DNA of 64,000 nt from an uncultured Pelagibacteraceae bacterium. GTDB taxonomy: Bacteria; Pseudomonadota; Alphaproteobacteria; Pelagibacterales; Pelagibacteraceae. The stretch is from the NCBI GenBank assembly GCA_902543245.1, contig CACBXQ010000001.1:62001-126000 (forward strand), read 5' to 3'. Of the stretch, positions 34,803-43,204 are shown one piece after another; the first letter of the stretch is position 1, and each line of letters opens with the position of its first letter. The notes beneath the pieces were generated by a model that was not told the origin of the DNA, did no database searches, and worked only from the letters and a program-made list of their open reading frames with translations. A program made the position numbers and the translations under genes.

Positions 34803-35828
34803 ATGTCTAAAATTGAAATAAATAACGTTTATAAAATATTTGGCCCACGTGACAAAAGTATTTTACCAATGGTCAAAGATGGTCAAACTAAAGATGAAAT
34901 ACTCGAAAAAACTGGGCATACAGTTGGTTTAGATAATGTGTCACTTAAAATAGAGGAAGGTGAAACATTTGTTTGCATGGGATTATCGGGATCAGGCAAA
35001 TCTACTTTGATAAGACATCTAAATCGACTTATAGATCCAACTGCAGGGGAAATTTTAATTGAAGGTACTAATGTAATGAACCTGGATAAAGAAAAATTAA
35101 TTGAATTTAGAAGACATAAAATGAGCATGGTTTTTCAAAGATTTGGTTTGTTTCCTCATAAAACCGTAATTCAAAATGTTGGATATGGGTTAGAAATGCA
35201 GGGAAAAGATGAAGCTTCTAGAAATAAAGTTGCGATGGAAAAAATTGAGGCGGTTGGTCTATCAGGTTTTGAAAATCAATATCCAAATCAACTTTCAGGT
35301 GGAATGCAGCAAAGAGTTGGTTTAGCTAGAGCCCTTGCGACTGATACAGATATAATGTTAATGGATGAAGCGTTTTCTGCATTAGACCCATTAATCAGAA
35401 GTGATATGCAAAAACAATTGATGGATTTACAATCTGAGTTAAAAAAAACGATTGTTTTTATCACCCATGATCTAGATGAGTCTTTAAGACTAGGAGATCA
35501 CATTGGAATTTTAAATGCTGGAAAGTTAGTTCAAGTTGGAACTCCTGTAGACATAATAATGAACCCTGCTGATGATTATGTTTCTGCATTTGTAAAAGAT
35601 GTAAATAGAACAAAGGTAATTAAAGCAAAAGTCATTATGAAACCAAAGGATCAGTCTGATAACATCGATAAGACTAATTTAATTAAAGTAAATGAGGATC
35701 AATTTATAGAGGAATTTTTACCTGAAGTAGTTTGTAACAATTCAAATTGTGAAATTGTTGACAAACAGGGTAATACTAAAGGATATATATCAAATAAAGA
35801 ACTGCAGAATACTCTTTCTAAGTCATAA
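34803..35828 (+). CDS. proV: Glycine betaine/proline-type ABC transporter ATPase
   Basis: 341 aa. It has the ProV/OpuAA N-terminal lead (KIFGPRDKSIL...), Walker A GLSGSGKST, signature LSGGMQQRVGLARAL and Walker B IMLMDEAFSALDPLIRSDMQ. The C-terminal region after residue ~265 is short and poorly CBS-like compared with the ~400-aa E. coli ProV. No permease (proW) or binding protein (proX) follows; the next gene, 2 bp on, is an SDR. It must work with a permease encoded elsewhere. Substrate is probably glycine betaine, carnitine or a related quaternary amine. Confidence 0.85.
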   Translation: MSKIEINNVYKIFGPRDKSILPMVKDGQTKDEILEKTGHTVGLDNVSLKIEEGETFVCMGLSGSGKSTLIRHLNRLIDPTAGEILIEGTNVMNLDKEKLIEFRRHKMSMVFQRFGLFPHKTVIQNVGYGLEMQGKDEASRNKVAMEKIEAVGLSGFENQYPNQLSGGMQQRVGLARALATDTDIMLMDEAFSALDPLIRSDMQKQLMDLQSELKKTIVFITHDLDESLRLGDHIGILNAGKLVQVGTPVDIIMNPADDYVSAFVKDVNRTKVIKAKVIMKPKDQSDNIDKTNLIKVNEDQFIEEFLPEVVCNNSNCEIVDKQGNTKGYISNKELQNTLSKS

Positions 35829-35830
35829 TA

Positions 35831-36619
35831 ATGGCTGATAAAACTCTAAAAAATAAAAAAATTATAATTTCAGCTGGAGCTTCTGGCATTGGATGGGCAA
35901 CAGCAAAGGTTTGTTTATCTAAAGGTGCCTCCGTATTTATATGTGATGTTAATAAAAAATATCTAGCAAAAGTCAAAAAACACCCTATGAACAAAAAAAA
36001 GCTGTTTATATATGAGTGTGATGCGTCTAAGGAACATGAGGTAAAAGAATTATTTAAATTAATTTCAAAGAAAACAAAAAAAATAGATTGTCTTATTAAT
36101 AACGTTGGAATTTCAGGTCCAACAGGTACAATTGAAAAACTTAATTCAGAAGATTGGGAAAATACTCTAAAAACTAATGTAATTAGTCATTTTTATTTTA
36201 CAAAACTAGTAATACCAATGCTAAAAAAAAATAAAGGTGGTTCAATAATAAATATGTCTTCAACTGCTGGTATAGCAGGTTTTCCACTTCGTTCTCCTTA
36301 TGCAGCAAGTAAATGGGCAATTATTGGAGTTACAAAAACACTCGCAATGGAACTTGGTAAGTTTAATATAAGAGTTAATGCGATCTGTCCTGGTTTAATA
36401 AAAGGAGATCGTATGGCTAGGGTCATTAGAGATAAATCAAAATTCTTAAAACTTTCAAATAAATCAATTGAAAAAGATTTTGTATCAATGTCTTCTTTAA
36501 ATAATTGGATACTTGAAGAAGACATTGGAAAAACTTGTTGTTTTCTTATATCAGATGACTCCTTAAGAGTTTCCGGACAGGTTATTTCTGTAGATGGAAA
36601 TACTGAAAGAATGAATTAA
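35831..36619 (+). CDS. Short-chain dehydrogenase/reductase
   Basis: 262 aa classical SDR. Cofactor motif ISAGASGIGWATAK (Ser replaces the usual first Thr), NNVG in the core, catalytic Ser in NMSSTAGIAG and YxxxK in SPYAASKWAII. The C-terminus ends with SGQVISVDGNTERMN. It oxidises or reduces a small alcohol or carbonyl with NAD(P). Two bases from proV and therefore likely in its transcript; the substrate may belong to the carnitine/betaine theme. Confidence 0.88.
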   Translation: MADKTLKNKKIIISAGASGIGWATAKVCLSKGASVFICDVNKKYLAKVKKHPMNKKKLFIYECDASKEHEVKELFKLISKKTKKIDCLINNVGISGPTGTIEKLNSEDWENTLKTNVISHFYFTKLVIPMLKKNKGGSIINMSSTAGIAGFPLRSPYAASKWAIIGVTKTLAMELGKFNIRVNAICPGLIKGDRMARVIRDKSKFLKLSNKSIEKDFVSMSSLNNWILEEDIGKTCCFLISDDSLRVSGQVISVDGNTERMN

Positions 36620-37041
36620 AGTTGACTGATTAAATCAGGTGCCAATTTCTTAGACTTTGACGAATACCTAATTTTTTTTATATTTTCTATGTTAGATTTA
36701 TCATCACCAACAACTACAAAGCCTATCATTCCCATGTTTTTATGAGGTGTACACCAATAAGCATAAATGCCTGGTATTGTAAATTTATATTCAACATCAA
36801 CATTATACTTAGTCTTAAATTTATCTACACCTTCAGGCACTCCACCTCTAATAAATTCAACGTTATGTCCTTTGTCAGTTGATTTCCAAAACACTGTGTC
36901 CCCCACATTCACTCTAACAATTTTTTGAGAGTAAACCATGCTTTCCTTACCTTGTTTGTTCAACATTTCAATTGTTTGATCAGCAGCAAAAACATTAAAC
37001 GGCAGAATAAATAAGAGTGTAATAAATAATATTTTCTTCAT
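36616..37041 (-). CDS. Pseudoazurin-type blue copper protein
   Basis: 141 aa with a signal peptide (MKKILFITLLFILPFNVFAAD), so periplasmic. Type I copper ligands are visible: His in DKGHNVEFI and Cys, His, Met in YWCTPHKNMGMIGFV with exact pseudoazurin spacing. It carries electrons between periplasmic redox partners. No nitrite reductase or methylamine dehydrogenase is in the window, so its partner is unknown. It is 60 bp downstream of the carnitine dehydrogenase gene and overlaps the convergent SDR gene by 4 bp. Confidence 0.9.
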   Translation of the reverse strand: MKKILFITLLFILPFNVFAADQTIEMLNKQGKESMVYSQKIVRVNVGDTVFWKSTDKGHNVEFIRGGVPEGVDKFKTKYNVDVEYKFTIPGIYAYWCTPHKNMGMIGFVVVGDDKSNIENIKKIRYSSKSKKLAPDLISQL

Positions 37042-37101
37042 GAATGTGATATAAGTTTTAATTTTTAATCTTCAACTAAATTTATAGCGCAAGTTGACAC
37101 A

Positions 37102-38043
37102 CTATCTTAGTTTCTTTTCAAATTTTTTTCTTAGTTTTTGCAAGGCTACAAGGTATTCATCTCTTATGTCAGATATTTTGCTAACTGATTTGCCTCTCGA
37201 TTGAACTCTTGTACCTTCTATAACTCTATTGGATAATTTTGATGTTAATTTTGGTGCCTTTAACTTTGTCCAAGGTAATTTAAGAGCAGGTCCAAATTGT
37301 TCTAACATATGTTTCATCCCAGCTTTTCCACCAGCAAGATGAAAAGTTAAAAAAACTCCCATTAGTGACCATCTTAATCCTGGTCCATCTTCAATAGATC
37401 TATCAAGGTCTTTTGTAGTTGCATAACCATCATTAACTATGTGGAGAGCTTCTCTCCATAATGCTTCTTGAAGTCTATCTGATAAATATCCTGGAAGTTC
37501 TTTTTTCAACATAATTGGATTCATTGCAATCGACTTATAAAATTTATTTGCCCTATTCATAAAATTTTTGCCAGTTTTTTTACCAGGTACTATTTCTACA
37601 GCAGGAAGCAAATAGACTGGATTAAAAGGATGTCCAATCAAACATCTTTGTGAATTTTTACACCTAGAATATATTTTTGTTGGCAATAATCCTGAAGAAC
37701 TGGAAGATATAATTGCATTAGATTTTGAAAATTTTCCTATTATATTCATAAGTTTAATTTTTAATGGGTAATTCTCTGGTGCACATTCCTGAATTAAATC
37801 TGCATTTTCAACTGCATCTTTAATTGAAGTAAAATATTTAAAATTTTGTAAATTTAATTTTTTTTTATTAAATAATTTTTTTACATAAGGCCATGTGCGT
37901 TTAATTTCTTGAATTAATTTTTTTTCAAGTTTTTTGTCCTTATCATACGCGTAAACTATTTTATCATGAGCTAGAAATCTTATTATCCATCCAGCACCAA
38001 TTACTCCAGTGCCGATGACTGCAACTTTTTTTATGTTTGACAT
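37102..38043 (-). CDS. cdhA: L-carnitine 3-dehydrogenase
   Basis: 313 aa, 3-hydroxyacyl-CoA dehydrogenase fold. NAD site VIGTGVIGAGWIIRFLA, catalytic region LIGHPFNPVYLLPAVEIV and a C-terminal domain with DGPGLRWSLMGVFLTFHLAGG and LEQFGPALKLPWTKL, which is diagnostic for carnitine dehydrogenases. It oxidises L-carnitine to 3-dehydrocarnitine. It starts one base into the end of the BKACE gene, the enzyme for the next step. The thioesterase that some homologues carry as a fusion is separate here (40591). Confidence 0.9.
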   Translation of the reverse strand: MSNIKKVAVIGTGVIGAGWIIRFLAHDKIVYAYDKDKKLEKKLIQEIKRTWPYVKKLFNKKKLNLQNFKYFTSIKDAVENADLIQECAPENYPLKIKLMNIIGKFSKSNAIISSSSSGLLPTKIYSRCKNSQRCLIGHPFNPVYLLPAVEIVPGKKTGKNFMNRANKFYKSIAMNPIMLKKELPGYLSDRLQEALWREALHIVNDGYATTKDLDRSIEDGPGLRWSLMGVFLTFHLAGGKAGMKHMLEQFGPALKLPWTKLKAPKLTSKLSNRVIEGTRVQSRGKSVSKISDIRDEYLVALQKLRKKFEKKLR

Positions 38044-38930
38044 TACTTATGCTTTGTAAGCTTAAGTTTTTCTCTTGTTTCAGCTGGTGTCATTGTTGTT
38101 GCACCAAGATCATTAATAATTCTAACTGCTTTTTCTACTAATTGTGCATTTGTTGCCAATTTACCTTTTGATAAGTACAAATTATCTTCTAAACCTACTC
38201 TTGGGTTTCCACCCATCACAACTGTTTGTGCAACAAAAGGCATTTCATTTCTTGAAATTGCAAATCCAGACCAAACACCCTCTTTTGGCATAATGTCCTT
38301 CATAGCTTGCATTGCTAAAGGTGTTGCAGGTGCTCCCCAAGGGATTCCTAAACACATTTGAAACATTGGAGGATCATCAAGTAATCCCTCTTTATAAAGC
38401 TGTGCTCCAAACCACATATTACCTAAATCAAAAGCTTCTATTTCTGGTTTTACTTTTATGTCTTTTAATTTTTTTGCTGCTTTTCTTAAGTCATTTGGAG
38501 TGTTAACAGTTATTACTGAACTATCTCCAAAATTTAGTGTTCCAGCATCTAGTGTACATATCTCAGGTAAAAATTGTTCAGCATTAGCAATTCTCTCCAT
38601 CACATTAGCCATGTCTGTCATTGGACCAAAATCAAGTGGATTGTCCCCTTGCCCAATATCTAAATCTCCACCCATGCCTGTGGTTAAATTTAATATCACA
38701 TCAGTTCCACTTGATCTAATTCTATCAACTACCTCTTTATATAATTCTAATCTCCTACTTGGAGTACCGTCTTCTTCTCTAACATGTATATGTGCTATTG
38801 CTGCCCCAGCTTTTGCAGCTTCTATTGAAGCTTTAGCAATTTGTTCTGGTGTTTTTGGTAAATCTGGATGTTTGCTAGCAGTATCACCAGATCCAGTAAC
38901 TGCACAAGATACAAAAACTTTATTGTTCAT
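38043..38930 (-). CDS. Beta-keto acid cleavage enzyme (BKACE), dehydrocarnitine type
   Basis: 295 aa, DUF849 family. Metal-site His residues lie in AIAHIHVREEDGTPSRR, and conserved blocks are LTTGMGGDLDIGQGDNPLDF and MGGNPRVGLEDNLYLSKG. BKACEs condense a beta-keto acid with acetyl-CoA. With 3-dehydrocarnitine they yield acetoacetate and betainyl-CoA. Coupling to the carnitine dehydrogenase gene makes this substrate very likely. Divergent from the class II aldolase gene with a 35-bp spacer. Confidence 0.9.
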   Translation of the reverse strand: MNNKVFVSCAVTGSGDTASKHPDLPKTPEQIAKASIEAAKAGAAIAHIHVREEDGTPSRRLELYKEVVDRIRSSGTDVILNLTTGMGGDLDIGQGDNPLDFGPMTDMANVMERIANAEQFLPEICTLDAGTLNFGDSSVITVNTPNDLRKAAKKLKDIKVKPEIEAFDLGNMWFGAQLYKEGLLDDPPMFQMCLGIPWGAPATPLAMQAMKDIMPKEGVWSGFAISRNEMPFVAQTVVMGGNPRVGLEDNLYLSKGKLATNAQLVEKAVRIINDLGATTMTPAETREKLKLTKHK

Positions 38931-38965
38931 AATTTATATTTCAAATATACTTTAAAATTAGAAAA

Positions 38966-39691
38966 ATGGAAATAACAGAGTTACAAAAAGACTTAGCTGC
39001 TACCTTTAGATGGACAGCAAGACTTAACATGCACGAAGCTGTTGCAAATCATTTCAGTGCATGTGTTCCTGAATCTTCTAATTTTTATGTTAATAAGGCA
39101 GGTATTCATTTTAGCAGAATGAAAGCTAGTGATTTAATCTTGGTAACTAAAGAAAATAAAGAAGAATTAAAAAATAGTCCACATATTGTTGATCCAACTG
39201 CTATAAATATCCACGGAGCCATACATGATAGAGTTCCACATGCTAGATGTATTTTTCATGCACATCCAAAATATGCAACTGCGCTTTCTGCACTTAAAGA
39301 TCCTACGTTAAAACCAATCGATCAAAATACTATGATTTTTTATAATAAAGTTTCTATCTATAACGAATATGGAGGCTTTGGATTTGAGGAGGAGTCTATT
39401 AAAATGGCAAATGCTCTTGGAAATAAACAACATATGTTATTAGCAAATCACGGCATCCTCACTACAGGTGAAACTGTTGCTGATGGCTTTAATTATCTTT
39501 ATTATTTTGAAAAAGCTGCTGAAACATATCTTACTGCTCTTTCAACAAACCAGGAACTGAATGTGGTAAATCATGAAGTTGCAGAAAAAACTGCAGAAGA
39601 GGCAGCAAATTTTCCAACTGATTTTGCAAAAATGTTTTTAACTCAAATAAGATTAATCCTAGACAAGGAAGAACCTGATTACAAAGATTAA
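38966..39691 (+). CDS. Class II aldolase/adducin family protein
   Basis: 241 aa. Zinc-site His residues of the family appear in ARCIFHAHPKYATALSAL and LLANHGILTTGETVADG. The family includes fuculose-phosphate aldolase and various decarboxylases and dehydratases, so the reaction is not defined. It leads the plus-strand group aldolase, HpcH-like, thioesterase. The divergent position against carnitine genes suggests coordinated expression. Confidence 0.85.
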   Translation: MEITELQKDLAATFRWTARLNMHEAVANHFSACVPESSNFYVNKAGIHFSRMKASDLILVTKENKEELKNSPHIVDPTAINIHGAIHDRVPHARCIFHAHPKYATALSALKDPTLKPIDQNTMIFYNKVSIYNEYGGFGFEEESIKMANALGNKQHMLLANHGILTTGETVADGFNYLYYFEKAAETYLTALSTNQELNVVNHEVAEKTAEEAANFPTDFAKMFLTQIRLILDKEEPDYKD

Positions 39692-39727
39692 TCTGGGTTT
39701 TTTAGAATTATAGGATAAAATAATTAA

Positions 39728-40588
39728 ATGGATTTAGATAAATTAAAAGTTAGAAGAAGCTTTATTTTTACACCGGGTCTCAGACCTGAAATGTTTCCAA
39801 AAGCCCTTGTATCGGGTGCAGATATGGTTTGTATTGAACTTGAGGATGGAATAGCCATCAATGACAAAGATGAGGCACGAAAAAATACGATAGAGGCTCT
39901 AAAGACTCTTGAAGTTCAAAATGATGTAGAGTTAGTTGTTAGAGTAAATAATCAAAGAACCAAGTTTGGTCTTTTAGATTTAGAAGCCTTCGTTTCAAGC
40001 AAATTAAAAGTTAAAGCTTTAATGTTGCCAAAGGTTAAAACACCAGATGAAATTACTTTTATAGACGATCTATTGACTGATTGTAATTTAGATACTGATC
40101 TTCATGTTATAATGGAGACAAATGAGGCGCTTGAAAATATTTATGATATTGCACATTCAAGTAAAAGAATTGTTGCGCTATATTTTGGTGGAGTTGATAT
40201 GGCCGCTGAACTTAGAGTTGATAATAAATGGGAAAACCTTGTTTATGCAAGATCAAAATTAGTTCATGCAGGTGCTAGCGCTGGAATTGATGTTATAGAT
40301 GTACCTTATTTAGATTTAGAAAATATGGAGGGGATGAAAAAAGAGGCAGAGCTTGTTAGAAACCTTGGATTTACAGGCAAAGGATCTATTCACCCAAAAC
40401 AAATTAAAATTTTAAATGAAGTTTTTACACCTCCACAAGATGAAATTGCCAAAGCTAAAAAAATTTTGGAACAGTTTAATAATTCAAATACAGGTTTAGT
40501 TGTGATAGATGGTAAACTCATTGAAAAACCTGTCCTAAGAGAAATGAAAAGAAAAATTTTAATAGCAGATAAAATTAACAAAAGTTAA
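39728..40588 (+). CDS. HpcH/HpaI-type lyase, CitE/malyl-CoA lyase-like
   Basis: 286 aa. The CitE-like core shows FTPGLRPEMFPKALVSGAD, CIELEDGIAINDKDEARKN and GFTGKGSIHPKQIKILNEVF, with the conserved Arg, Glu and Asp for Mg and the CoA ester. Members cleave citramalyl-CoA, malyl-CoA or similar. It is 2 bp from the thioesterase gene, so the two may handle a CoA ester in sequence, or the thioesterase may serve the carnitine path alone. Confidence 0.88.
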   Translation: MDLDKLKVRRSFIFTPGLRPEMFPKALVSGADMVCIELEDGIAINDKDEARKNTIEALKTLEVQNDVELVVRVNNQRTKFGLLDLEAFVSSKLKVKALMLPKVKTPDEITFIDDLLTDCNLDTDLHVIMETNEALENIYDIAHSSKRIVALYFGGVDMAAELRVDNKWENLVYARSKLVHAGASAGIDVIDVPYLDLENMEGMKKEAELVRNLGFTGKGSIHPKQIKILNEVFTPPQDEIAKAKKILEQFNNSNTGLVVIDGKLIEKPVLREMKRKILIADKINKS

Positions 40589-40590
40589 AA

Positions 40591-41061
40591 ATGGCAGTTT
40601 ATCTAACCACAAAAAAAATTATAAAAGATTGGACTGATTATAATGGACATATGAATGTTGCCTATTATGTTTTAATTTTTGATCAATATGGTTCTGAAGT
40701 TTTATTAACTAGATTTGACATGGGTGAACACTCAGCAAAAACTACGAAGAAAAGTACTATGGTTGTTGAGTCTCATATTACATACAATCAAGAGGTAAAA
40801 GAAGGTGAGGAAGTTGATGTTAACCTTGTTTACTGTAATCATGACAAGAAAAGAATTCTTTACAAATTAGAGATGATACATAAAGAAAAAAAATACTTAG
40901 CTGCAACCTTGGAAGCTTTATCATTATATGTTGATTTAGGTCAAAGAAAAGTTGCTGAATTTGAAGACGAAAAAATAAAATTAATGGATAATTTTATATC
41001 TGAGAATAAGAATGGTTTTAAGAGTGACGATTTAAAATTTTTAACAAAATTAAAAAAATAA
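40591..41061 (+). CDS. Hotdog thioesterase, probable betainyl-CoA thioesterase
   Basis: 156 aa. The 4HBT-type motif DWTDYNGHMNVAYYVLIFDQYG at residues 15-36 is the one seen in thioesterases next to or fused with carnitine dehydrogenase. It would hydrolyse betainyl-CoA to glycine betaine and CoA, completing carnitine to glycine betaine. Assignment combines the motif with the cdh/BKACE genes 1.7 kb away on the opposite strand. Confidence 0.82.
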   Translation: MAVYLTTKKIIKDWTDYNGHMNVAYYVLIFDQYGSEVLLTRFDMGEHSAKTTKKSTMVVESHITYNQEVKEGEEVDVNLVYCNHDKKRILYKLEMIHKEKKYLAATLEALSLYVDLGQRKVAEFEDEKIKLMDNFISENKNGFKSDDLKFLTKLKK

Positions 41062-41062
41062 T

Positions 41063-41398
41063 TTACTTTGCATCATGCATCGTATTTACAATTATAACAC
41101 CAATTACAATCATAGTTAGACCTATTATGGTAGGTATATTTGGTATTTCCTTATATTTAAATATCCCCACTAAAGATAATGCAACAATTCCAACTGCTGA
41201 CCAAGTTGCGTAAGTAATCCCTATTGGTAATATTTGCATAACATGAGCCATTAAAAACATGCAGACACTAATGGCTATTACAGAAATTGCGGCAGGTGCC
41301 AGTTTTGTAAATCCATCAGTAGCTTTTAACGACCCAGTTGCAACAACCTCACATAAGATCGCAGCAATTAATAATATATATGCTTGGGTCAATGTCAT
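41063..41398 (-). CDS. Small multidrug resistance (SMR/EmrE-type) transporter
   Basis: 111 aa, four membrane spans. The essential membrane Glu is in LLIAAILCEVVATGSLKATDGF and the dimer-packing region in GITYATWSAVGIVALSLVG is typical of EmrE rather than SugE. These antiporters export quaternary cations in exchange for protons; E. coli EmrE is reported to move betaine and choline. In this neighbourhood a role in quaternary amine balance is more likely than drug resistance. It converges with the thioesterase gene at 1 bp. Confidence 0.9.
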   Translation of the reverse strand: MTLTQAYILLIAAILCEVVATGSLKATDGFTKLAPAAISVIAISVCMFLMAHVMQILPIGITYATWSAVGIVALSLVGIFKYKEIPNIPTIIGLTMIVIGVIIVNTMHDAK

Positions 41399-41449
41399 GA
41401 GATCCTTATATATAGTGACAAATTAAAATTCTAGATATAAAATAATATA

Positions 41450-42277
41450 ATGGAAATTAATTTATTATCAGGTGCTCTAGGAGCAGAAGTTAAGGGAATT
41501 GATTTAAAAGACTCATCAATAGAAAATTGGAATAAGATTAATAGCTTATTACTCGAACACAAAGTATTATTTTTTAGGGATCAAAAAATATCAGCAGAAG
41601 AACAACTAAACTTAGCAAAACGATTTGGTCCATTAGAAAAGCATATTTACGTAAAGGGTAGAAAAGAATACCCTGAAATAATTAGAATTATTAAAGAACC
41701 TGATGAAAAAAGACAATGGGGAGAAACATGGCATACTGATGTCAGCTATAATCCAAAACCAACAAAAGTGATCATACTTAAATCTGTCGAAGTTCCTCCA
41801 GTGGGAGGAGATACAATGTTTTCAAATATGGAATTGGCTTATGAATCATTAGATGAGAAGATTAAAGATAAAATCAAAGATAAAAAAGCTGTACATTCTT
41901 CTTTAGGAGCAGCAGCTTTTACTGAGTCATACAAAGCAATGGAAGGAAATGGAAATTTGGATGAATATTCAAATGCTCATCCAATTGTTAGGACTCATCC
42001 AGAAACTGGAAAAAAAATATTATTTGTTAATTCGATGTACACAAAAAGAATTGTAGGATTAGATAAAGAAGAAAGTGATGAAATTTTAAATGAGATTTTT
42101 AGACATCAAGAAAGATTAGATTTTACTTGTAGATTTAAATGGACGGAAAATGCTGTTGCAATTTGGGATAACAGAAGCACACATCACCAAGGTTTAACAG
42201 ATTTCTTTCCTGGACGTGGACTTGGACATAGAAGAGTAATGGATAGAATTGCAATTGAGGGTGACAACCCAAATTGA
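41450..42277 (+). CDS. TauD/TfdA-family 2-oxoglutarate dioxygenase
   Basis: 275 aa. Iron and 2-oxoglutarate residues: WHTDVSYNPKPTKV (HxD), the distal His in NRSTHHQGLTDF and Arg in GHRRVMDRIAIEGD. Length and motifs fit taurine dioxygenase and relatives, which hydroxylate carbon next to sulfonate, sulfate or ether groups. The real substrate is not readable. It is followed directly by a secreted SHOCT protein gene. Confidence 0.88.
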   Translation: MEINLLSGALGAEVKGIDLKDSSIENWNKINSLLLEHKVLFFRDQKISAEEQLNLAKRFGPLEKHIYVKGRKEYPEIIRIIKEPDEKRQWGETWHTDVSYNPKPTKVIILKSVEVPPVGGDTMFSNMELAYESLDEKIKDKIKDKKAVHSSLGAAAFTESYKAMEGNGNLDEYSNAHPIVRTHPETGKKILFVNSMYTKRIVGLDKEESDEILNEIFRHQERLDFTCRFKWTENAVAIWDNRSTHHQGLTDFFPGRGLGHRRVMDRIAIEGDNPN

Positions 42278-42282
42278 AAATT

Positions 42283-43200
42283 ATGAAAAAAATAATCTTA
42301 GTATTATTTTTTTTTTTGATTGTAACATCATCAAAATCAGAAAATTATATATCTGGACAAATTATTGAAAATAATTTCAAAATTAGTCATGGTGTTACAT
42401 TTGAATTACCAAAAGGAAAATTTATACTTTTTGACAAATGGAAATGGTTCTATGGAAACGTCACTATTAGAGATTATGGTTTAATTAAAGTAGAAAATAA
42501 TATTGTTTCAGATATTATATATATTGCAGAATTAAATACTGGGGCTCAGTACATTGGTTCTTTATCACAATGGGTAGAGGAAATTTTTTTTAAAGACAAA
42601 TATGATGGCTGCTATGAAAGACCAGAATACTATTTAGTAAAATACTATAAAAAAGGAATGTCATACAATTGTATGGTAGTTAGACATTTGGATTCAAATA
42701 AAGAACTGTATAGTCCTGATGACCCACATACTTTAGGTCCAGTAAAATTAAGGAATTGGTTAATAGATAATCCAAGTATTACTTTTTCTGATACTTTTTT
42801 AACAACATATCATGATTACTATTCTGCAAGAGCATCTGGTATAGCATATTCATTTACTCATTCTATTAATCCTGAATTCTATGGTGGTCCTATTACTAAT
42901 TTTTCGGATGAGAAACAAAGTGAATATCACAAAAATAATATTAATAATTATCCAGAAGTTAAAAACTTTATGGATAAATGGGTGGCTATTTCATCATTAG
43001 AACACAAAGTCTTTGAAGAGAATGTAAGGTCTAGAAAAGAACATCAGCTCGAGTTTAGGAATATATCTAATGCCACATTTGATAATCAAAATAATGATGA
43101 TAATTTAATTGATAAAATTTTAGAATTAAAAAAACTTTTAGATGAGGGTATTATTACAAATGAAGAGTTTACTAAAATGAAAAAAAGAATATTAAATTAA
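42283..43200 (+). CDS. Secreted hypothetical protein with C-terminal SHOCT motif
   Basis: The track starts at TTG 42274 (overlapping the tauD stop); ATG 42283 is more likely and gives 305 aa with a signal peptide (KKIILVLFFFLIVTSSKSE). The body is rich in Tyr and Trp with no known catalytic motif. The last ~28 residues, DKILELKKLLDEGIITNEEF, are a SHOCT helix pair, usually an oligomerisation tail. A secreted protein here, between an oxygenase and a GMC oxidoreductase, is unexpected. Function unknown. Confidence 0.65.
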   Translation: MKKIILVLFFFLIVTSSKSENYISGQIIENNFKISHGVTFELPKGKFILFDKWKWFYGNVTIRDYGLIKVENNIVSDIIYIAELNTGAQYIGSLSQWVEEIFFKDKYDGCYERPEYYLVKYYKKGMSYNCMVVRHLDSNKELYSPDDPHTLGPVKLRNWLIDNPSITFSDTFLTTYHDYYSARASGIAYSFTHSINPEFYGGPITNFSDEKQSEYHKNNINNYPEVKNFMDKWVAISSLEHKVFEENVRSRKEHQLEFRNISNATFDNQNNDDNLIDKILELKKLLDEGIITNEEFTKMKKRILN

Positions 43201-43204
43201 AAAA

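Noticed and set aside
38458-38955. 165-aa plus-strand ORF opposite the BKACE gene
   Set aside because: It is the antisense shadow of a well-supported BKACE coding region; low-complexity Ser/Pro/Leu content and no family motif.
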